Source: Paracamarosporium sp. OC-R06-R3
Lineage: Eukaryota; Ascomycota; Dothideomycetes; Pleosporales; Didymosphaeriaceae
Assembly: GCA_019828545.1 (NCBI GenBank)
Contig: JACVRA010000118.1
Location: 1-16,894 of the forward strand
Direction: 5' to 3'
Length of the DNA stretch: 16,894 nucleotides
The notes below the pieces were generated by a model that made no database searches, was not told where the DNA came from, and saw nothing but the letters and a program-made list of their open reading frames with translations. Every line of letters starts with the position of its first letter. The stretch's first letter is position 1. Positions 9,851 through 16,894 of the stretch are shown here, one piece after another. The position numbers were made by a program, and so were the translations under genes.

Positions 9851-10571
9851 TATTAACGTAGGTAGTTAAAAGGTCTATACTAGGTATACTTTAAATAGAG
9901 GCATATAGGAGTACGTAATAAAAGGTAAACTAAAGATTAATTAATTAATTTATAGGCCTAGTATAAAAGGATATTAAAAAGCTATTAAATCTACTAAGAG
10001 TTTTTTATCCTATATATACTCTCCTTTTATTAGCTATTTATATTAAAGTAGTTTTAAAGGTTTAAAAGAAGGATCTATTTATTAACCTAATTTAAAATTA
10101 TTTAATCCTAATCTAGCTAAGATCTTAGTATAATAAGATCTTAACTTAATTTATATTAAAGGTATAACGGTATTATCTTTTAGTCTTTTTAATAAGGGTT
10201 TAATTTAAATTAGAGTTAGTATAGTACTCCTTATAGCCCTTATCTTTAATATATTTAAAATTAGTAAGGCTTATCTACTTTATATACTTTATTATACTTT
10301 TCTCTATTAAGTTTATAAATAGTTCTTTATTTATACTATATTAGGTCCTTCTTTACGTTATAACTATACTAGGCCTACCTAGATTAATTAATATTTAAGT
10401 ATTTATTTATTTTAATTACTTTTACTTTTAAGTAGCTATTGTTTATTATAGTTATATTAAAGTTTATAGGTAAGGATTAGCTACTATCTTATTAGCTATA
10501 GTATATTTTTTTATTTTCTAGTTATAGTTAAGTCTATTAATAAGAGGGGTATAGTTAAATTTAATTTATAA
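9851..10571. other. T-rich stretch with no identified gene
   Basis: At the place where element C should continue into its C-terminal domain and a chromodomain (about 10240-10350, judging from element B), neither appears. The resemblance to B fades just after 9845. The stretch may hold the upstream part of the unidentified plus-strand frame that is clear from 10572, or the 3' LTR of element B, but no second LTR copy is available in the window to test that. No tandem repeat or RNA gene is seen. Confidence 0.4.
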
Positions 10572-11486
10572 AGAGGGCAATTATTCTTACCCTTTTAGTA
10601 TAGTAAGTAGGGCTAGGGTAAGGATATAATATAGTAAGACTTTATATAAAGCCTTAATAGTAGGTATTAAAAGACTTATTTAAAACTAATAATTACTCTC
10701 CTTACCTTAATTCTAACTCTTTAGCCTTTATAGTAAGTATTATTTTAGTAGTTTTAAAGTAGGTTTACTATTAATAATATAAAGAATTTATAATACCTAT
10801 TTATCTACCTTTTAGTATACTTTTAAAGGTATACTATAAAGTATACCTTTAATACGTATATATATTTAGTTAAGATTAAACTTTTAATTATAAATTTATA
10901 AAACTATTTTTTAAAAAGTATACCTATTATACTACTTAAAATAAGAAGTATAATCCTATAAGTATTTTATTTAGCTTTATTTTAGTCTTATTTAGACTAC
11001 TTTTAGGGTCTATACCTTAAGGCTATAGTCTAAATAGAGTTATTCTTAAGTTTATTTAAATTTACTAATAATTTACTATAGATTCTAGACTTTATTAAGG
11101 AGGAATAAAGGGTATTTATTAAGGCTTTTAAAAATTAAAAGGAAGATACTTTAGATATAAACTAAACTACTTTAGACAAGACTAATAAGAAGTTAAGTAT
11201 AGTAGTATAAGTAATATAATTTAAAAAAATAAGTATTACATTTTTAAAGCTACTACTTACGTAGTATACTATATAAGTTAAATTATAATTAGGCTTAAGG
11301 TAGGTAAAATAGGTAGTAGAGAGATTATATAAGATAGTAGCTACTACTTCTACTCCTTCTCTTATAAAAAGAAAAGGTAAGGGTAAGAAGGTTAATAATA
11401 TTTAAAAAGATACTAATGTCCTTTACCCTTTTACTTCTTTAGAGGATAAAGAGGAGGAGTAGACTTACTTAAATTTAATTAATTAA
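10572..11486 (+). pseudogene. Unidentified RIP-damaged frame, Pro/Gln-rich then helical, with basic and acidic tail
   Basis: The third frame can be read from at least 10572 to a stop at 11460 or 11484, about 300 codons, with stops of the RIP type only. The first part (10572-10980) has many TAA, CCT and CTT codons, suggesting a Gln-, Pro- and Ser-rich protein. The middle (about 11070-11340) reads as charged and helical, with blocks such as Phe-Ile-Lys-Glu-Glu and Glu-Arg-Leu-Tyr-Lys-Ile-Val. The end has an unmistakably protein-like Ser/Thr/Pro stretch, a basic run Lys-Arg-Lys-Gly-Lys-Gly-Lys-Lys (11371-11394, a possible nuclear localisation signal) and an acidic tail Glu-Asp-Lys-Glu-Glu-Glu (11442-11459). 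I do not recognise the family. It ends tail-to-tail with element B pol. It could be an antisense accessory ORF of element B, a gag of another element, or part of a captured host gene. Confidence 0.55.
10824..10851. repeat. Inverted repeat, 11 bp arms with 6 bp loop
   Basis: TAAAGGTATAC at 10824-10834 is the exact reverse complement of GTATACCTTTA at 10841-10851, separated by TATAAA. It lies inside the unidentified plus-strand frame. It could form a hairpin, mark an element end, or be chance in simple-composition DNA. Confidence 0.6.
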
Positions 11487-11490
11487 ATTT
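11471..11490. repeat. Perfect 20 bp palindrome between two converging frames
   Basis: The half-site AAATTTAATT at 11471-11480 is followed by its exact reverse complement at 11481-11490. It sits where the unidentified plus-strand frame and the minus-strand pol of element B both end, so it contributes stop codons to both strands. A role as a bidirectional end signal is only a guess. Confidence 0.6.
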
Positions 11491-14400
11491 CCTTTATTTT
11501 TCCTTTATTTTTCTTTTTATATAATAGGAAACTTGCCTCTACTCTATTTTTTATTTCTAATTATAAATTTACTATTTTAGTGCTATTAGAGGTTTAGGCT
11601 AATTTAAATATTAGTTATAAAAGCTTTATAACTTATATAGTACTTCTATAAAGTTAAAAGCTAAATATTAAACTAAGTCTAGGTTATATCCTATCTACTT
11701 TACTTAGTATTTTAAGAACTTATAAATAAGTTTATTAGTTAAAATATCTTCTACTTCCTATTCTTCTACCCTATTAATAGGAATACTAGGTAGTTTTAAG
11801 GTTTTTTATTTAGGTAAAGGATCTTAGGGATCCTTATAAAAAAGATTTAATATAAATATATTATAAATCTTTAAGCTAGGTAAAAGTTTTAAGTAGTAAA
11901 AGTTTTTTATTTATTTTACTACTTAAAAGAGTCCTTTCTACTTATTAAATAACTTTTAGCTAAGGCGTAAATTAGTTAAATTCCTAGTATTAAAGTATAC
12001 TATATCTCCTACCTACTAATTAACTAGGTAATAATATTAATTAACTATAAAGTATATTTAGTCTTAGGCTTGTTCTATATTATCTTTAGCTAGTTACTAG
12101 GTAGTATATATATACTAGGCTAGTTTTTAGGCATCTTAAATATTTAAGTAATCCTTTAGCTTAGAGGGCATTAGTATAGCCTAATTTTAACTTTAATAAG
12201 GCTTAAATCTATATAGGATTTTATATAGTAATATACTAATAGTAAAGTAGAAAAAAGTAACCTAAACTTAATTTATTAAAGAAAAAAGTAAACTTTAATT
12301 ATCTTAATAGTAGAATATAAAAGGCTATAGTCTTTAATTAATATACTTATTTATAATTTTAGTTTATTTATTAGTTTCTTTATAGTAGATAGTTAATAGT
12401 TTAACTTTTACTCTTAAGATCTAATAGAATTTAGACTAGAAAAAGGATATAAATTAAAGGCTATAATTTAAAATAATAGTTTTTAAAGTATATTTAAAAT
12501 AGTATATTTATTATATAAATAAGTTAACTATTCTATAAGTATTAATATTCTTATAGTAAGGAATTAATACTATCTACTTAAAAAGGTAGTTAATAATAAT
12601 TATTATTTAATTATATTTAAACTTATCTTTTAAGAATTCCTTAAAGTTAATATATAAATACTATATTAGCCTTTTTAAAATTAAAAGTAGTTAGAGTATT
12701 TCTAGAAGTTAGGTCTATCTTAAATATACTTAATAATAGGGAATATAATTCCTTATATATTACTTATAGGTAACCTCTATACCCTTTTAGTAGTATTTTT
12801 AGGATAGGAGTTAATAAATTTTAGTATACCCTAAATATATAGTAGATTTTTAATTATAAACTTTATAAATTAAATAAATATTAAGAGTAGAATTTAAGGG
12901 TATATAAAGTTAATCCTTATATAAAAGTAATCTATTCTTAATTTAATATTTATTAAATAGGATCCTTTATTCTTTCTAAAAGCTTAAGCAATTTTCTTAA
13001 AGTAAGACTTTAATTAATTAGTATAAGTTAAAGTTTATAACCTAGTTTATATTAACTATAGTAAAGACCTCTACTATAGCTATAATTTAAGTAATATATT
13101 TAAATACTAAATTAAAATTAATTTAGGTATTTAGCTAATAAGGTTTTAAGAAAACTTAAAAGTAACTTTTATTCTAGGCTATTTAAAGAATTAATAAGTC
13201 TTATTTTTATTAGCTAAGAATATCCACCCTAGCGTTGCTTTTCCCTAAGGTGTAGGTAATTTAGAAGTTAAATAAGGCCAGAAGTTTAAACTAGTAAACT
13301 TATTAAGTATTTAAGACCTTAGTAGTTATAAAGTATTCTAAGGCTTAATAATTTAAAAGTACTTAAATAGTAGCCTAAATAGAGGTAAGTTTTATATACT
13401 ATTTCCTAAAGGTAGTAACTATTATAAAGAGTTCTTTATTATAAATCTTCTAGTTTAACTTTAAACTAAATAAAATATAGCTATAGAAGACTAATAAATA
13501 CTATTTACTATTAAGGTACTTTTAAGATAGAATATTAATAATTACTCTATTAAAGGCATCCATTTCTACTTAAGTAAATAATTTAAAGTTAAAGTAGTAG
13601 AGAGTAGAGATAGTAAATAGCACTTTTTTAATATCCTAAAATATTATATTATAGTTTAAATCTTATATAAAGGGAATTTAAGGGCTCTAGAGAATACTTA
13701 ATAGTCTAATAATCCTAGAAAAATCTTTTATAAATTAATAATAAAATCTAGTAAACCCTAAAAAGAACTTTATATTAATAATAGTAGTAGGTTTTTTTTA
13801 ATTTCTTAAGACTTTAACTTTCTTAGGATTAACTTCTAGGCCTATATTAATAAGAATATACCTAAGATATTTAGTTTAAGTAATATAGAATTTACTCTTC
13901 TTAATATTAGCCTATAAATTAATTTTTTAAAGGCAATCTAAAATCTTCTATATATATACTTTATATTTAGTAGAGAAGTTAAAATAGATTAAAATATTAT
14001 TAAGATAGGCAATATAAAATTTATTTAAATAGTTAATAAAAATATTATTTATATATCTTTAGTAGGTAGCTAGGCTATTATATAAACTAAAGGAGAGAAT
14101 CTTATATTTATAGGTCCTATAATATATTTAAAAAGTAGTATACTTTTTAAAGTTTAAGTTTATATAAATCTTATTAAATACCGCTTAGATATTTAGCTTA
14201 ATAAATAGCTTAGCCTTAAAGGGGTAGATAAGGAGTTTATTAATATAAGGAATTAAGTAAACATCCTTTTAAGTTAACTAATTTAACTTATAGTAATTTA
14301 TATAAATATAGAAATCTCTATTTACCTTTCTTATATAAAAAATAGGAGATATAAAAGGACTTTAACTATACTTAATATAATTCTTTTAAAAATATTTTAT

Positions 14401-14880
14401 TATATATCTCTTAATAGCTTCTAGCTCTTTTAGGCTAGATTTATAAAGTAGACTATAGTTATTTAAAAGGGGTTTAGTAAGTATAATTCTATAGTTATAG
14501 AAGTAGTATTTTAATAGCTAATCTACTACTATTTTACTAAATACATCTTAATAAAAATTATATACTAAGGGTAGCCTTTTTTATATAAGTTTAGTATTAT
14601 TAAAATTATCTAATATATTCTAGAAGTGCTCTAAAAGTTATTTAATTTTATATAAGGAAGTAGTAAAAAATTTATTTAAAAGTTATTTTATATTAAAGTA
14701 AAACGTATTAGTAGAAATAAGGGTAATAGAAAGAGCTAACTAAGAAATAGAATAAAGTAGAATAAATATTAAAACTAAGTCTTAAATAAAGGGTATAGAA
14801 CTTTAGTAGGGAAGGAATAGTTAAAAAAGATAAAGTAGACTATAAATATAATAGACTATAAGACTTTATCTTCTCTAATA
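11479..14880 (-). pseudogene. pol: Element B pol: RT, RNase H, integrase and chromodomain, RIP-inactivated
   Basis: All motifs lie in one minus-strand frame. Upstream connector: Asp-Val-Phe-Ser-Lys near 14547, with a preserved GAT, typical of the segment before fungal gypsy RT. Reverse transcriptase about 13850-14450: first catalytic Asp (Asn) at 14191-14193 and the YLDD box as Tyr-Leu-Asn-Asn at 13996-14007. RNase H about 13300-13600: Asp preserved in Met-Asp-Ala at 13558-13560, and the Y-x-K-E-L box at 13429-13443. Integrase about 12100-12900: an N-C-x-x-C zinc-domain block, catalytic Asp at 12646-12648 and 12466-12468, and Glu (AAA) at 12358-12360, again D-X35-E. Chromodomain about 11640-11760: Glu-Val-Glu-Asp-Ile-Leu at 11740-11757, then Lys-Trp-x-Gly-Tyr with Trp altered. 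I could not find a protease active site. The frame ends near 11479. Confidence 0.9.
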
Positions 14881-15480
14881 CTTCTTTTAGTCTTATAAGA
14901 TATTATAATATTTAATATTTTATTTTATTTTATTGTCTTACGTTGGCTGCTTTAACTATATTAAAATAGTCTTAAATAGATTATAGTTTCTTAAGTACTT
15001 AGTTAATTAAATAAGTTAATTTTAATTTATATTTAAATAAATCTAGAATCTCTTTATTTATTTTAGTCTTATAATATAGTCTTAAAAGTCTAGGTTTATA
15101 ATAATAAAGGGGTAGTTTCTAATTATTCTTTTATTAATCTTTAAATATAATTAAATATAGGAGTCTATAGGAGTCTAAATCTAGTTAAAGAATTTCTTAA
15201 TTATAATCTAGTATAATAATCTCTATATAGAAGTATAGAGTATAATAGAAAAAAAAAAAGTAACTTTAAAATTTAAAAATAAAAAGCCTTAGGCTCTAAT
15301 ATTTATAAGAGAATTAAGTTTAATCCTATATTTTTTTAAAGATAGAATAAGGGGGATTTAGAAATAGGCTTCTTTAAGTAGCCTTAATAGGTCTATAGAG
15401 GCTATATTATACTTACTTATACCTAGGGTAGAGGGTCTTTTTAGGCGTCTTTATTTTCTAGTAATAAATTCTTATTAACG
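14881..15480 (-). pseudogene. Element B gag-pol connecting region
   Basis: This stretch lies between the zinc knuckle and the first recognisable pol block. A protease is expected here, but no D-S-G or D-T-G remnant could be placed with confidence. The gag knuckle and pol are in different frames, so a frame change (programmed or mutational) must occur in this interval. Codons remain rich in Lys, Asn and Leu, with TAA and TAG stops. Confidence 0.5.
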
Positions 15481-16150
15481 TCTATAAACTCTTTATTTAA
15501 ATCCTATTTAAGTTTAACCTTTTAAATATAAGGATTAGGGTACTCTTATATATAGTATTTTAATTTTTTATAGTTATAATAAGTATTTATACTAGGTTTT
15601 AAAGCTAAGGGCTAGATTAGTTGCCAAGTTTTATTACGGGCTAAATAAGGAGTTAACTCCTTAAGTAGTATATAAATAGTTTAAGAAGAATAGTTAGTCT
15701 TTACCTTTTCTTTAAATTTTTAAAAAGGAGTAGAGTATATTAAGGTTAGTCTAAATTTTATATTAATTTTTTATAAAGGACTCTACCTTTTTATATTAAA
15801 GATAATAAGGTAACTTACTATTTATTTAAATAAATTATTTTAAAGGTATTTAAATCCTATATTTAAAGCTCTTAAGGAGGTAGTAATTTTATTCTATATA
15901 AAAAGGAGCTATTCTTTTTTATAAACTTTATCTTATATAGCCATATTAATAAATTAGGCCTTAAAAATAGGGAAAGTCTTTTTAGAAGTTATCTTTAAGT
16001 ATTAAAATATAATTTAATACTCTACCTCTTTATTCCCTAAAATAAAAAAGGATAATAGTAAAACTACTATTTCTTTTATATCTTTAAACTATAATAGTCT
16101 TAAGGTAGCTAGGTATTAAGATTTTAAATATTCTTATATTATACTAGTAG
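15481..16150 (-). pseudogene. gag: Element B gag C-terminal part with CCHC zinc knuckle, RIP-inactivated
   Basis: The minus strand at 15540-15581 gives Cys codons TAT, TAT and TAC and His codon TAC in exact C-X2-C-X4-H-X4-C spacing, ending in Tyr-Pro (originally Cys-Pro), the standard retroviral-type RNA-binding knuckle. Directly upstream (15582-15760) the same frame is open and protein-like, including Lys-Glu-Leu-Thr-Pro-Tyr-Leu-Ala-Arg and a preserved Thr-Trp-Gln with intact TGG and CAA, rare survivors here. Further right the capsid part is too degraded to delimit. The protein would have packaged the element's RNA. The frame differs from that of pol by a non-multiple of three. Confidence 0.75.
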
Positions 16151-16894
16151 TATATTTTTATACTAACGCTATATAAACTTATTTACTTAAATAGTAGTTA
16201 ATATTAATATTAAAATAGTCCTTAATAAATATTTACTATTATTAAAAGGTAGGATCTTTGCCATTTATTAAAAATTTAATTTTAAGAGTTTATTTTAATA
16301 GTTTTACTATAAACGTTTTTAGTATTTTTAATAGATACTTAATACTAAGATTACTAATAGGTAGTCTAGAAATAATTAAAAGGGATTTAGTTATAGGTAG
16401 TAGTTAGTTTAAGAAATAGGTATTTTTTACTAACTACTTTAATTATTCTTAAAGGAATTTAATTTAAGCCTATATAATTTCTATTATTCTTAAGTTCTAG
16501 GCTATATTTAATTTAGCCTATATTAGTTATAATAATATAGTTTTTTTACTTATATTATCTTCTTCTAATTCTACTAAATTATTAACTAGAGGCTTAAGAG
16601 GGGGGTTAACTTAACTTTAATTATAAGCCAACTATTAAGTAGTCCTTATAAATAGTTATATAGACATTAACGTTTAATTTTAAGTTTATAGATTATTAGT
16701 AATTACTATTTTCTACCCTAGTATAATCTTATATATCTTTTTTAAAGGTAAATTAATTTATATAAAAATTAGTAGTTTTAAACCTAAAGGCTTTAATTAA
16801 TAGAAGGTCTTTAATATCTTATTTATAAAGTATTTATAAGTATACTATTATAGGCTTATCTTAGTCTTATAGTAATATTATTATATAGCTATTA
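16151..16894 (-). other. Probable element B gag N-terminal and leader region, undecoded
   Basis: From the usual distance between zinc knuckle and gag start, this stretch should hold the capsid N-terminus of element B and perhaps its leader. The plus strand stays T-rich, which fits a minus-strand sense. I found no capsid motif, LTR edge or primer-binding site; the 5' LTR is most likely outside the window. Confidence 0.4.

Larger units (their letters stand above)
11479..16894 (-). mobile_element. Element B: partial Ty3/gypsy chromovirus on the minus strand, RIP-mutated
   Basis: Reading the minus strand from the right edge, the order is gag zinc knuckle (15540-15581), gag-pol connector, RT, RNase H, integrase and chromodomain. 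The 5' LTR lies beyond the window, and the 3' LTR cannot be delimited from one copy. The sense strand is A-rich (plus strand T-rich), as in element A. The pol domains all share one frame over more than 3 kb. The lineage differs from A: its RT first-Asp block reads Phe-Ile-Lys-Leu-Asn-Ile-x-Ala-Val-Phe-Asn-Lys-Ile, and its chromodomain has the E-V-E-D-I-L...V-K-W-x-G-Y form ending near A-x-N-F. Damage is of the RIP type throughout. Confidence 0.9.

Noticed and set aside
10200..10360. Chromodomain of element C
   Set aside because: It was expected about 600 bp after the integrase Glu by comparison with element B, but no E-V-E-x-I-L or W-x-G-Y remnant is present in any plus-strand frame.
9850..11400. 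3' LTR of element B
   Set aside because: It should lie left of the chromodomain, but without the 5' LTR in the window there is no second copy to define ends, and no target duplication could be matched.
1..16894. Mitochondrial or plastid genome, or an AT-rich genome such as Plasmodium
   Set aside because: Base content alone could suggest it, but the specific loss of CpA and TpG, the stop codons at conserved Gln and Trp positions, and full LTR retrotransposon architecture point to RIP in a fungal nuclear genome.
1..16894. Short open frames on either strand as small genes
   Set aside because: Stop density of TAA and TAG at this composition gives many short open stretches by chance; ATG is nearly eliminated, and none outside the listed remnants has recognisable motifs or a sensible start.

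Overview
The window reads as a retrotransposon graveyard from a filamentous ascomycete (Pezizomycotina-type) genome whose repeats have been destroyed by repeat-induced point mutation (RIP). The DNA is extremely AT-rich. CpA and its complement TpG are almost missing, TpA is everywhere, and TGA stops are essentially absent. Reading frames are broken almost only by TAA and TAG codons standing where a family alignment expects Gln (CAA/CAG), Trp (TGG) or Arg. I see no intact protein-coding gene, tRNA, rRNA or CRISPR array. Every recognisable coding region is a mutated Ty3/gypsy chromovirus fragment, identified from conserved residues and their exact spacing after allowing C-to-T and G-to-A changes.

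Layout. (1) 1-1891: T-rich DNA that I cannot decode. It is the left flank of the insertion that follows. (2) 1892-8971: a structurally complete 7,080 bp LTR retrotransposon on the plus strand (element A). It has two 455 bp LTRs, a 5 bp target-site duplication (CTTAG), a gag zinc knuckle, protease, reverse transcriptase, RNase H, integrase with an HHCC domain and D-D-X35-E, a chromodomain, and a long tail. (3) 8977-about 9850: flank containing a solitary integrase fragment on the plus strand (element C). (4) about 9850-11486: T-rich DNA containing an unidentified, RIP-damaged plus-strand frame of at least 300 codons (10572-11486). (5) about 11479-16894: most of a second chromovirus on the minus strand (element B): chromodomain, integrase, RNase H, RT and gag zinc knuckle, running off the right edge before its 5' LTR.

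How the parts relate. The integrases of B and C are closely similar and lie in opposite orientations, so they are two copies of one family or sister families; element A is a different lineage. Element A landed close to the C fragment, which makes it the younger insertion. Its two LTRs nevertheless differ almost only by transitions, so RIP acted after it inserted. Both A and B carried chromodomains, which in chromoviruses are thought to steer integration to heterochromatin; this fits a nested, silenced, AT-rich compartment. The most unusual items are the unidentified plus-strand frame tail-to-tail with the pol gene of B, a segment of about 390 codons between zinc knuckle and protease in A, and the extension after the chromodomain of A.
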